Shown here: positions 15,299-26,664 of the stretch, piece after piece
Position numbering within the stretch: position 1 is the first letter of the stretch
How the letters are laid out: the number at the start of each line of letters is the position of its first letter
Source of the DNA: Ichthyobacteriaceae bacterium
GTDB lineage: Bacteria > Bacteroidota > Bacteroidia > Flavobacteriales > JADGDT01
NCBI GenBank assembly: GCA_023145615.1
Contig: JAGLDK010000034.1
Location: 1-37,731, forward strand
Reading direction: 5' to 3'
Length of the DNA stretch: 37,731 nt
Program-made: the position numbers and the translations under genes
Notes under the pieces: generated by a model
The model's input: the letters and a program-made list of their open reading frames with translations, nothing else
Database searches by the model: none
What the model was told of the DNA's origin: nothing

Positions 15299-18200
15299 TT
15301 ATTTCACTTTAGCCTCAACCCACTTACGTGCATTAATAAATGCTTCAATCCAAGGCGATACCTCATCTTTTCTAGCATCATCGTACTTAGCCCAGTTCCA
15401 TGGAAAAATAGCACGTTCAAGGTGTGGCATCATAGCTAAATGTCTACCGTTGTTTGATGCTATTGCAGCAGTTCCGAAGTCCGATCCGTTTGGATTTGCA
15501 GGATACCCACTGTAAGTATATTTACCTACAATATTATAATCCTTCATGGCATTTGGCATATTAAATTTACCTTCTCCATGAGCAACCCAAACTCCTAATT
15601 GAGTATTCCCTAATGTTTTAAACATTACAGAATTATTTTTAGGAATATTCATTGTAATAAATCCTGACTCAAATTTATGAGAATCGTTGTGTAACATTTT
15701 AGGTTTAACAGCATGGTCGGGGTTTATTAACTCCATTTCCATCATAAGCTGACAACCATTACAAACACCCAAACTTAAAGTATCCTCTCTGTTATAGAAA
15801 TTCTCTAATGCCTGTTTTGCTTTTTCGTTGTATTTAAATGCTCCTGCCCAACCTTTAGCCGACCCAAGCACATCAGAGTTAGAGAATCCTCCAACAAACA
15901 CAATGTAATTAACATCTTCAAGATTTTCTCTTCCCGAAATTAAATCGGTCATGTGTATATCTTTAACATCAAAACCAGCCAAATGCATTGCATAAGCCAT
16001 TTCTCTATCTCCGTTTACACCTTTTTCTCTAATAATAGCAGCTTTAATTCCGCTACGTTCTTTTCTATCTTTAGTAAGTCCTAAATCGGCAAGTTTACCT
16101 GTAAACTTCTTAGGAAACTTAAAATTCAAAGGCTGATTAGCATAGTTTTCGAAACGCTCTTCAGCTAATTTTTCTCCACTCTGCTTTCTATCTAAAAGGA
16201 AAGAAGTTTTAGTCCAAACATCTCTTAAATAAGCTACATCAAATTCTTCAAACTCATCGCCTAAAATAATTTGCAACATCTCACCTTCTTCGGCAACTCC
16301 AATAACATGGTTACTTACACCCTTATCAGTTAAGAATTCAGAAACATCCTCTCCGTTTTCAACCTGAATTAACAATCCAGAATTTTCAGCAAAAAGAACT
16401 TTAATCATATCCTTTTCTCCAAGCGGAGTTAAATCAACCGACGCTGTAAGATTTTGTTCCGCAAAAGTCATCTCTAACAAAGCAGTAATTAAACCACCAG
16501 CCGAAATATCATGTCCAGCCAAAATTTTACCATCCTGAATTAATTCCTGAATAGCTTTAAATCCTGCCGCAAATTTATCGGTATCTTTAATTGTTGGCAC
16601 CTCAGCACCAAGTTTATTTAAAACCTGAGCAAAAGACGAACCACCAAGTTTAAAATCATCGTTCGATAAATCAACATAAATAATGCTATTACCTTCGATT
16701 GTTTTTAATACTGGCTCAACTACTTTAGTTATATCATTAACCTCAGCACCTGCCGAAATAATTACCGTACCAGGAGCAAATACTTTTTCATCGCCATATT
16801 TTTGGGTCATTGATAAAGAATCTTTTCCTGTTGGAATATTAATTCCTAAATCAATAGCAAATTCCGAAACTGCTTTTACAGCCTTATACAAACGAGCATC
16901 TTCTCCTTTGTTTTTAGCAGGCCACATCCAGTTTGCAGATAATGATACTGATTTTAACGACTCAGTCATTGGAGCCCAAACAATATTAGTAAGAGCTTCG
17001 GCAATTGAGTTTCTCGACCCTGCAACAGGATCAATTAAAGCCGATACCGGAGAATGTCCGATAGCAGTTGCCACACCAAACTCTCCTCTGTAATCAAGTG
17101 CCATAACACCAACATCGTTTAATGGCAATTGTAAACTACCACAAGTTTGTTGTTTTGCTACTTTACCAGTTACCGAACGGTCAACCTTATTTGTTAACCA
17201 ATCTTTCGATCCTACAGCTTCAAGCTGAAGTACCGATTCTAGATACTCGTGTAACTTTATTTTATCGTATGATACAGCCTCAAATTTCGATTGTGCATCA
17301 ACGTCAGTCATTATAGTTTTAGGAGGGTTACCAAACATATCTTCCATTTGAAGATTTATTGGTGCATCCTTAGTTTTTGTATTTTCGAATTTAAATTGGT
17401 GATCGTTAGTTGCAACACCTACCTCATACATTGGAGCACGCTCTCTATCAGATACTCTTTGTAATAAAGCAATGTTTTCTTCTTTAATAACCAATCCCAT
17501 TCTTTCCTGACTTTCGTTTCCTACAATTTCTTTATCAGAAAGTGTTGGATCTCCAATAGGAAGTTTATCAGTATAAATTGTACCACCTGTATCTTCAACA
17601 AGTTCCGAAAGAGAATTTAAATGCCCTCCTGCTCCGTGATCGTGTATTGATACAATTGGATTAACATCAGCTTCAACCATGGCACGTATAGCATTCATGG
17701 CACGTTTTTGCATTTCAGGATTACTACGTTGAATTGCGTTTAATTCAATTCCACTTTCGTGATGACCAGTATCAACTGATGATACAGCACTACCACCCAT
17801 TCCAATACGGTAGTTATCTCCACCTAATATTACAATTTTATCACCATCCTCAGGCTCACCTTTTAAAGCATCGGCATGTTTTGCAAAACCAATACCTCCA
17901 GCAAGCATAATTACTTTATCAAAACCAAGTTTTGTAGCATTTTCTTCGTGCTCGAAAGTAAGTACCGAACCTGTAATTAAAGGCTGTCCGAATTTATTTC
18001 CAAAATCAGAAGCTCCGTCTGAAGCCTTAATTAAAATATCCATTGGAGTTTGGTAAAGCCACTTACGTTCTTCCATACCTTCCTCCCACTTTCTATCTTC
18101 AGCCAAACGAGAGTAAGACGTCATATAAACAGCAGTTCCAGCTAATGGCAACGAACCTTTACCTCCTGCCAATCTATCTCTAATTTCTCCACCAGCTCCA

Positions 18201-18985
18201 GTTGCAGCACCATTAAAAGGCTCAACAGTTGTTGGGAAGTTATGAGTTTCGGCTTTTAAAGAAATAACCGATTTAATTTCTTTTGTTCCGAAAAAATCAG
18301 CTTTATCATGAGATTTAGGAGCAAACTGCTCAATCATAGGACCTTCTACAAACGAAACATTATCTTTATAAGCCGATACTATTTTGTTTGGATTTTCCGA
18401 AGAAGTGTTTCTAATCATTCTAAACAACGACTCTGGCATTTCCTTTCCATCAATAACAAATGTACCGTTGAAAATTTTATGACGACAGTGCTCGGAATTT
18501 ACCTGAGAAAAACCAAATACTTCAGAATCGGTAAGCTCACGATTTAGCTTTTTAGCCAAACCTTCTAAATACCCAACTTCATCATCATTCAAAGCCAAAC
18601 CTTCTACCTTATTATATTCAGCAATATTTTTTACACTGATAATAGGTTCAGGATCATGTTCAATTGTAAAAGTTTTTTGATTTAAACCCTTGTACATAGC
18701 CTGTAACATTGGATCGAAATCATTTTTTTCTCCAGCAATAAAAAACTCCTCTACACGCAAAATGCCATTGATTCCCATATTCTGAGTAATCTCAACGGCA
18801 TTTGTGCTCCAAGGTGTTATCATTTCTCTACGAGGCCCAATAAAAACCCCTTCTAATTCATTAGCGTTCACTTTTTCGGCGTCGCCGAACAACCAAGTTA
18901 GTTTTTCTGTGTTTTCAGAATCTATCTCGTTTGAAGAATCAACAACGTAATATTGATTCACTTGTCCTTTGAAAAATAGTAACAT
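15299..18985 (-). CDS. purL: Phosphoribosylformylglycinamidine synthase (large, single-chain)
   Basis: PurL converts FGAR, glutamine and ATP to FGAM in de novo purine synthesis. The 1228-residue chain is the long form, in which the N-terminal PurS-like part, the two-lobed AIRS-like synthetase core and the C-terminal glutaminase are fused. Landmarks include ETHNFPT and GGEIRD in the ATP/FGAR site near 245-270 and SIHDHGAGGH near 445. In the glutaminase, the nucleophile is Cys1075 in LGVCNGCQL and the triad His1188/Glu1190 is in PHLER. All parts are intact. It starts at ATG 18985 behind a good promoter and ends with a strong terminator, so it is monocistronic. Confidence 0.97.
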   Translation of the reverse strand: MLLFFKGQVNQYYVVDSSNEIDSENTEKLTWLFGDAEKVNANELEGVFIGPRREMITPWSTNAVEITQNMGINGILRVEEFFIAGEKNDFDPMLQAMYKGLNQKTFTIEHDPEPIISVKNIAEYNKVEGLALNDDEVGYLEGLAKKLNRELTDSEVFGFSQVNSEHCRHKIFNGTFVIDGKEMPESLFRMIRNTSSENPNKIVSAYKDNVSFVEGPMIEQFAPKSHDKADFFGTKEIKSVISLKAETHNFPTTVEPFNGAATGAGGEIRDRLAGGKGSLPLAGTAVYMTSYSRLAEDRKWEEGMEERKWLYQTPMDILIKASDGASDFGNKFGQPLITGSVLTFEHEENATKLGFDKVIMLAGGIGFAKHADALKGEPEDGDKIVILGGDNYRIGMGGSAVSSVDTGHHESGIELNAIQRSNPEMQKRAMNAIRAMVEADVNPIVSIHDHGAGGHLNSLSELVEDTGGTIYTDKLPIGDPTLSDKEIVGNESQERMGLVIKEENIALLQRVSDRERAPMYEVGVATNDHQFKFENTKTKDAPINLQMEDMFGNPPKTIMTDVDAQSKFEAVSYDKIKLHEYLESVLQLEAVGSKDWLTNKVDRSVTGKVAKQQTCGSLQLPLNDVGVMALDYRGEFGVATAIGHSPVSALIDPVAGSRNSIAEALTNIVWAPMTESLKSVSLSANWMWPAKNKGEDARLYKAVKAVSEFAIDLGINIPTGKDSLSMTQKYGDEKVFAPGTVIISAGAEVNDITKVVEPVLKTIEGNSIIYVDLSNDDFKLGGSSFAQVLNKLGAEVPTIKDTDKFAAGFKAIQELIQDGKILAGHDISAGGLITALLEMTFAEQNLTASVDLTPLGEKDMIKVLFAENSGLLIQVENGEDVSEFLTDKGVSNHVIGVAEEGEMLQIILGDEFEEFDVAYLRDVWTKTSFLLDRKQSGEKLAEERFENYANQPLNFKFPKKFTGKLADLGLTKDRKERSGIKAAIIREKGVNGDREMAYAMHLAGFDVKDIHMTDLISGRENLEDVNYIVFVGGFSNSDVLGSAKGWAGAFKYNEKAKQALENFYNREDTLSLGVCNGCQLMMEMELINPDHAVKPKMLHNDSHKFESGFITMNIPKNNSVMFKTLGNTQLGVWVAHGEGKFNMPNAMKDYNIVGKYTYSGYPANPNGSDFGTAAIASNNGRHLAMMPHLERAIFPWNWAKYDDARKDEVSPWIEAFINARKWVEAKVK

Positions 18986-19018
18986 CTATTATAAAGTTAT
19001 GTTGTTTTTAGCAAGTGG

Positions 19019-19049
19019 CAAAAGTATAAAAATTACTCAATAAATGAAA
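19019..19049 (-). promoter_or_regulatory. Promoter of purL
   Basis: On the minus strand, TTTC (19049-19046) and TACTTTTG (19026-19019) are separated by 19 nt, fitting the Bacteroidota -33/-7 pattern. The -7 element lies 34 nt upstream of the start codon. Confidence 0.6.
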
Positions 19050-19135
19050 GTTTAATAATACACTCATACTCACTAAAGTAGTTACAAATTTCACTATATT
19101 TAAGTAACTATTTTACCAAATCTAAGCCAATTATC

Positions 19136-21553
<2,418 letters not shown>

Positions 21554-21600
21554 CTACTATTATAAGAACCTAACAAATTAACAAACCCCACTTGTTATAA

Positions 21601-24426
21601 ATGAATTACGTTTATAAAATACTGTTATTACTAGCATTCTTAATAAATAGCTCTACCATTTTGGCATTGGACAAAAACATTCCAATTTCCAAACGAGGAG
21701 TTATGGATTTACAACAATGGAATTTTAATAATAACGGAAACATTGAACTTAATGGTAAATGGGAATTTTATTGGAATAAACTATTAACCCCAAATAATTT
21801 TATAAATACGCAAAAAGAGCCACACTATGCCGAATTTAAAAAATTATGGAACTCGTTAAATGTAGTTTTTCCCGAAGTTAATGCCTTTGGAAGTGCCACA
21901 TACAGATTAAATATTAAAATTGATAGTACAAAAAATAGAACATTAGCATTAGGAATTCCTCCCCTATACACATCGTATAAAATTTGGATAGATGGTAACG
22001 AAGTTGGTAAATCGGGAACAACGGCTTTGAGTAAAAAAAATTACATTCCTTTTTGGGAACGAAAAACTATACCTTTTACTAGTAATGGAAATAATATTGA
22101 AATAATAATTCAGATTAGTAATTACGATCACAGCAAAGGAGGCCCAGGATACTCTTTATTATTAGGTAATTTCTCTGAAATTCAACGATATAAAGATCAA
22201 TTAATAACATTTGATATGTTTTTAATTGGTGCACTTATTATGGGTGGAATTTATTTTTTAGGCTTATTTAAATTTGGTAGTAATAGTAATAGCGTACTAT
22301 ATTTTGCATTATTTTCTTTTATATTTAGCTATAGAATTATTTCTACAGAACCTTATGTAATAAGCGAAATATTCCCGAATATACCATGGTATATTTTCTT
22401 GAGGCTAGAGTATATAAGTTTATACTTAAGCACTTATATATTCTTTAAATTTATTGAAGAATTATTTCCAAACGAAATAAACTACTTGTTTTTAAGTATT
22501 TACAAAATAACACCCCTACTTACAACAGCATTTACAATATTTGCACCTGCTTTTTACTTTACACAATTAATTGGATCGTATTTAATATTTATAATAAGTG
22601 GTACTTTATACTTAATTTATATTACTCTAAAAGCCGTTAAAAACAAACGAATAGGTGCAGTTTACACACTTTATAGTTTTATAACAATTGGAGTTATTTC
22701 AATAATAAATATGTTTGATTATTGGGGATATTATAGTTCTCCTAAATTTATATACATTATTGGTTACATATTATTTTTCTTCTTTCAATCTTTAATACTG
22801 TCATATAGATTTACTGCTCAATATAAAGAATCTACAAAACAAGCCGAATTAGCAACCTTAGCAAAATCTGACTTTTTATCAACAATGAGTCATGAAATTA
22901 GAACTCCTATGAATGGAGTAATTGGAATGACTTATTTATTACAAAAAACAAATCTCAACAAAATTCAGAAAGAATATGTTGATATAATTAATGTTAGTGG
23001 AGAAAATTTACTTACTGTAATAAATGATATTCTAGATTTTTCTAAAATTGAACAAGGTAAAATGGAGCTCGAAAATATGAGTTTCGATTTAAGAAAAATT
23101 ATTGACGATACTTTAACTGTACTCCGTATTAGTGCTGAAAAAAAAGAAATAGAACTTATTTTAGATATGGACTACAATGTACCTAGATATATAATATCTG
23201 ATTCTGTTAGAATTAAACAAATACTTATAAACTTAATTAACAACGCACTAAAATTTACAAGCAAAGGAAGTATTACAACTAAAGTTATACTAAACTCAAT
23301 AATAGATAATAAACACGAAATTAAATTTGAAATAATTGATACAGGTATTGGAATTCCTGAAAACAAATTAAATAGACTGTTTAAAACTTTTTCTCAGGTA
23401 GATTCATCAACAACAAGGCAATACGGAGGAACAGGATTGGGTTTGGCTATTTCTAAAAAACTATCGGAATTATTAGGTGGAGAAATTGGAGTAAGATCAA
23501 CACCCAACATTGGCTCAACATTTTATTTCACAATAAAAGTAAATTCAGATTCTGAAAAATCTATTCTTCAGAAAACAAAAGATCAAGAAAAATTTAAAGG
23601 CAAAAAAACAATTATACTCGACGATAATCATGTTAACTTAATAATACTATCATCTCAGCTTAAAGAATTTGGTATTGAAGTAACTTCCGAATCGAACCAT
23701 TATAATTTTATAGAAAAAGTAAAAAATAACAATTACGATTTAGCCATACTCGATATGAAGTTAAATAATACAACAGGAGTTGAGGTTGCTAAAGAGGTTA
23801 AAACAATTACAAAAGCTGTAAAAATGCCAATGTTTTTATTTTCATCGGTTAAAACGGACAATACAGATGTAATAAACACTCTATTTAAAAGCTACTCTAC
23901 AAAACCTGTAAGAGAAGAAAAATTGATTTCCGAGCTCCATAAAATTTTCAACAACAATGAAAGTAAATTAGAACTTTCAACAATAAACACAAAACAAAAA
24001 AGCGTAAACAATGAAATAAACTATATAAATAATGATGTAAATATACTTGTTGCCGAAGATAATATAATCAATCAGAAAGTTGCGGCGGGTGTTATAAAAA
24101 ACCTAGGATATAAAACTGATATTGCCAACGATGGCTTAGAAGCTGTTGAAGCTTGTAAAGTAAAAGATTACGATATTGTTTTTATGGATTTACAAATGCC
24201 AAATATGGGAGGTATTGATGCTTGTAAAAAAATATTCGAAAATTGCATTATCAATTCTAAGCCCAATCCAACTATAATTGCCATGTCTGCAAATGTATTT
24301 CAAGAATCTAGACAAATGTGCGAAAATGTTGGAATGAAAGGTTTTGTAAATAAACCAATTGTGGCAAACGAATTAAATAAGTGCATTAAAAGATGGAGTG
24401 TTGAATTAATTCAACATCAAGTATAA
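21601..24426 (+). CDS. Hybrid histidine kinase with 7TMR-DISM sensor and two receiver domains
   Basis: The 941-residue protein begins with a signal peptide (about 1-22), then a periplasmic beta-sandwich domain (about 35-190) with the GKWEFYW start and YRLNIKI/WIDGNEVG strands typical of 7TMR-DISMED2-type carbohydrate-binding-like sensors. Seven membrane segments follow (about 203-403). The kinase core has His431 in [21 protein letters not shown] (544-552), DTGIG (580-584) and GGTGLGL (609-615). Two receivers follow: the first with Asp674/675, Asp718 and Lys768, the second with Asp863 and Lys918 and more canonical sequence. There is no Hpt or output domain. Its ligand is unknown. It is 47 nt after the first hybrid kinase and 61 nt before the DUF368 gene, suggesting cotranscription. 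Confidence 0.92.
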   Translation: MNYVYKILLLLAFLINSSTILALDKNIPISKRGVMDLQQWNFNNNGNIELNGKWEFYWNKLLTPNNFINTQKEPHYAEFKKLWNSLNVVFPEVNAFGSATYRLNIKIDSTKNRTLALGIPPLYTSYKIWIDGNEVGKSGTTALSKKNYIPFWERKTIPFTSNGNNIEIIIQISNYDHSKGGPGYSLLLGNFSEIQRYKDQLITFDMFLIGALIMGGIYFLGLFKFGSNSNSVLYFALFSFIFSYRIISTEPYVISEIFPNIPWYIFLRLEYISLYLSTYIFFKFIEELFPNEINYLFLSIYKITPLLTTAFTIFAPAFYFTQLIGSYLIFIISGTLYLIYITLKAVKNKRIGAVYTLYSFITIGVISIINMFDYWGYYSSPKFIYIIGYILFFFFQSLILSYRFTAQYKESTKQAELATLAKSDFLSTMSHEIRTPMNGVIGMTYLLQKTNLNKIQKEYVDIINVSGENLLTVINDILDFSKIEQGKMELENMSFDLRKIIDDTLTVLRISAEKKEIELILDMDYNVPRYIISDSVRIKQILINLINNALKFTSKGSITTKVILNSIIDNKHEIKFEIIDTGIGIPENKLNRLFKTFSQVDSSTTRQYGGTGLGLAISKKLSELLGGEIGVRSTPNIGSTFYFTIKVNSDSEKSILQKTKDQEKFKGKKTIILDDNHVNLIILSSQLKEFGIEVTSESNHYNFIEKVKNNNYDLAILDMKLNNTTGVEVAKEVKTITKAVKMPMFLFSSVKTDNTDVINTLFKSYSTKPVREEKLISELHKIFNNNESKLELSTINTKQKSVNNEINYINNDVNILVAEDNIINQKVAAGVIKNLGYKTDIANDGLEAVEACKVKDYDIVFMDLQMPNMGGIDACKKIFENCIINSKPNPTIIAMSANVFQESRQMCENVGMKGFVNKPIVANELNKCIKRWSVELIQHQV

Positions 24427-24487
24427 AAACCACATTTTAAACCAAACAAATATTTGTATTTTCACAAAACCAAATTAAAATATAACC

Positions 24488-25504
24488 ATGGCTTTAAAAC
24501 GAAATAAAAAATCATTTTTATTATTAGTTCTTAACGGAATAGCCATGGGAACTGCAAATAAAATACCAGGAGTATCGGGTGGAGCTGTTGCATTTGTTGT
24601 TGGTTTTTATGAAGAACTAATATATTCTTTACAAAAATTTAACCGCAAAGCTTTTGCTTTGTTAACCAAAAGAGGATTTAGTAAATTTTATCAATATATA
24701 AATGGGAAGTTTTTAATAGCAATATTTTCGGGTACAATAATAAGTTTTTTTACAGTATCGAAAGGTTTAGATTTTTTACTTAACAAATACGAACTTAATG
24801 TATGGGGTTACTTTTTTGGATTAATATTGGGTTCTATATATTTTGTATCGAAAGAATTTAAAGATTGGAACTTTAAAACTTTTTTAAGTTTACTAATAGG
24901 AATTTCAATAGGAATTTCATTTTCATTCATAACTCCATCAACCGAAAACGACAACTTGTTCTTTGTTTTCTTTTGTGGTATAATAAGTGTTTCGGGCATG
25001 ACTTTACCAGGATTATCGGGGTCATTTATATTAATGGCAATGGGTAATTATGTTATGCTGATGGTAGATTCGGTAAACGCTTTGTACGATATTATATTTT
25101 CATCTTTTCAGTTTAATTTTTCGTGGATAAATAACTCCGAAACAATTCGTTTATTAAAAATATTAATTGTTTTTGTATTTGGGTCGGTAATTGGATTAAT
25201 TTCTCTTTCACACATTTTAGGATATTTACTTAAAAGATATCATCAAATGGTAATTGCTTCAATAATAGGAATTATTACAAGTAGTTTAGGTATTGTGTGG
25301 CCTTGGAAAGAAAAATTATATTTAACCGATGATATGGGAAGTGTTGTTGTTTTAAAAAATGGGCACAGAGTTGTAATAGAATTTACATCGTATTTACCCG
25401 AATTAAATAATACAAATACAATAACCACAATTATAATTATACTATTAGGCGTAATTACAGTTATTGCACTTGAAAGATTAAAACCAAAAGTAATAAAAAA
25501 TTAA
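24488..25504 (+). CDS. DUF368 membrane protein, PopT-type undecaprenyl-phosphate translocase
   Basis: The 338-residue polytopic membrane protein has the DUF368 signature blocks GTANKIPGVSGGAVAFVVG (21-39) and, in the second half, TLPGLSGSFILMAMGNY. These two similar glycine-rich loops form an internal repeat. Members of DUF368 (PopT) have been reported to flip undecaprenyl phosphate back across the membrane for cell-envelope synthesis, which would place this protein in peptidoglycan and surface-glycan precursor recycling. The assignment rests on family membership. The gene lies 61 nt after the second kinase and ends 3 nt from the convergent regulator gene, with no terminator hairpin visible between them. 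Confidence 0.88.
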   Translation: MALKRNKKSFLLLVLNGIAMGTANKIPGVSGGAVAFVVGFYEELIYSLQKFNRKAFALLTKRGFSKFYQYINGKFLIAIFSGTIISFFTVSKGLDFLLNKYELNVWGYFFGLILGSIYFVSKEFKDWNFKTFLSLLIGISIGISFSFITPSTENDNLFFVFFCGIISVSGMTLPGLSGSFILMAMGNYVMLMVDSVNALYDIIFSSFQFNFSWINNSETIRLLKILIVFVFGSVIGLISLSHILGYLLKRYHQMVIASIIGIITSSLGIVWPWKEKLYLTDDMGSVVVLKNGHRVVIEFTSYLPELNNTNTITTIIIILLGVITVIALERLKPKVIKN

Positions 25505-25507
25505 TTT

Positions 25508-26197
25508 TTATCCGGTTTTACTTATATGTCTTAAACCATCTTTATCTAAAATTTCAACTACTGAATTTTCGATAGATATTATATTATTTTGTTTGAAATT
25601 TGATAATCCACGAGCTGTACTTTCTCGGGAAGTACCAATAAAACTAGCTATTTCTTGCTGAGTTAATGGTAAAACAAACTTATTGCTTTCAAAAATTTCT
25701 TCAGAGAACAACAACAAAGCATCAGCCAAACGACCAAATATTTTTTTATGTCCTTGCTTTAATAGCTTATCGTAATTATGAAGATTTTCTTTACATAACG
25801 ACGACATAATCTCGTATGTAAATTTGGCATCTCCAAGCATTAACTTATTAAAAGCTCCAATTTCAATATGGCAAACATCTAAATCGCTTAGTGCTTTATA
25901 CGAAAAATGATTTACGGTGTCTCCAAATAACGACGACATTCCTAAATAAGTTTGACTTTTTATTAATCTAAAAATCTGCTCTTTACCATCTACACCTCTG
26001 ATAGTTTCTTTTATCAATCCTTTTCGCAAATAAACAACATGAGAAGTAAAACTACCCTCATGAAGTATTGTTTCGCCTTTAGCAATTGTCATAGTTCTAC
26101 AACTATTACTTAAATCATTTAAATGATCGGCGCTTAACACTTTACTTGCACAAGATTTTTCTTGACAAACACTACAACTAACAATTTGATTATTCAT
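25508..26197 (-). CDS. Crp/Fnr family regulator with FNR-type cysteines and CRP-type recognition helix
   Basis: The 229-residue protein has an N-terminal cyclic-nucleotide-binding-like beta roll and a C-terminal winged helix. Cys8-x2-Cys11-x4-Cys16 and Cys109 (in DVCHIE) match the four iron-sulfur ligands of E. coli FNR (Cys20, 23, 29 and 122); Cys16 to Cys109 is 93 residues, the same as Cys29 to Cys122. The helix-turn-helix is LTQQEIASFIGTSRESTARG (178-197). Its recognition helix reads S-R191-E192-S-T-A-R196, aligning with Arg180, Glu181 and Arg185 of E. coli CRP rather than with FNR. It should therefore prefer TGTGA half-sites, and two such palindromes lie in its upstream region. It is transcribed away from the octaheme cytochrome gene. 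A redox- or oxygen-sensing role is inferred. Confidence 0.9.
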   Translation of the reverse strand: MNNQIVSCSVCQEKSCASKVLSADHLNDLSNSCRTMTIAKGETILHEGSFTSHVVYLRKGLIKETIRGVDGKEQIFRLIKSQTYLGMSSLFGDTVNHFSYKALSDLDVCHIEIGAFNKLMLGDAKFTYEIMSSLCKENLHNYDKLLKQGHKKIFGRLADALLLFSEEIFESNKFVLPLTQQEIASFIGTSRESTARGLSNFKQNNIISIENSVVEILDKDGLRHISKTG

Positions 26198-26314
26198 TTT
26201 AACTAAAAAAAATTATTCAAGACATATCTAATACAAATAATAACCTTATCTACCTTAATTAAATAAGGTGTTTTTTAATTATTATATTTACATTTTACTG
26301 TACTAGCAGATGCA

Positions 26315-26322
26315 CAAATGTA
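26315..26322 (-). promoter_or_regulatory. Promoter -7 element for the Crp/Fnr gene
   Basis: On the minus strand this reads TACATTTG, an exact TAnnTTTG match, 118 nt upstream of the start codon. A TTTG on the same strand lies at 26350-26347, 24 nt further up, which is slightly far for a -33 element. Confidence 0.45.
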
Positions 26323-26367
26323 ATATTATTTTAATAATTACCACTACAAACATGATTTAACTCCAAT

Positions 26368-26417
26368 GTACAGTGTGAGAGTAATCACACTGTACTGTGA
26401 TTACTCTCACACTGTAC
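26368..26417. promoter_or_regulatory. Twin CRP-like operator: inverted repeat of TGTGA-N6-TCACA sites
   Basis: A perfect 22-bp inverted repeat with a 6-nt centre contains two complete palindromic sites, tgtgagagtaatcaca (26374-26389) and tgtgattactctcaca (26396-26411). Each matches TGTGA-N6-TCACA exactly, and their centres are 22 bp apart, about two helical turns. The sites lie between the divergent Crp/Fnr and octaheme cytochrome genes, and the regulator's recognition helix has the residues that read TGTGA. It could also fold as a hairpin in RNA, but no T-tract follows. Confidence 0.75.
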
Positions 26418-26664
26418 TATCTTTTATCTAATTTCTTTTTTTGTTTATTTGTCACATAAGTTACATTATATGTCAATATAATTTAGTAAATGAATATAGA
26501 TAAATATTATACTACTATAAATTATACTGTACTAAATAAATTCATAAATAGAATATTAAAAAAGAACATCCATTAAATAAAGCATTTAATATTTACTAAA
26601 CTTTAAAACAATCCGAATATATTTTTCTATTAAAAATGTATTCCAAACTATTTGTCTAATCCAA

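Larger units (their letters stand above)
26198..26664. other. Divergent regulatory region between Crp/Fnr and octaheme cytochrome genes
   Basis: These 467 bases carry no gene. They contain the regulator's probable -7 element, the twin TGTGA operator, and an imperfect 26-bp palindrome at 26450-26475 (9 of 13 pairs match). A near-consensus -7 sequence for the cytochrome gene (TATCTTTT, 26418-26425) directly follows the operator. The last 190 nt before the cytochrome start are nearly pure A+T with no clear promoter. Confidence 0.6.
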
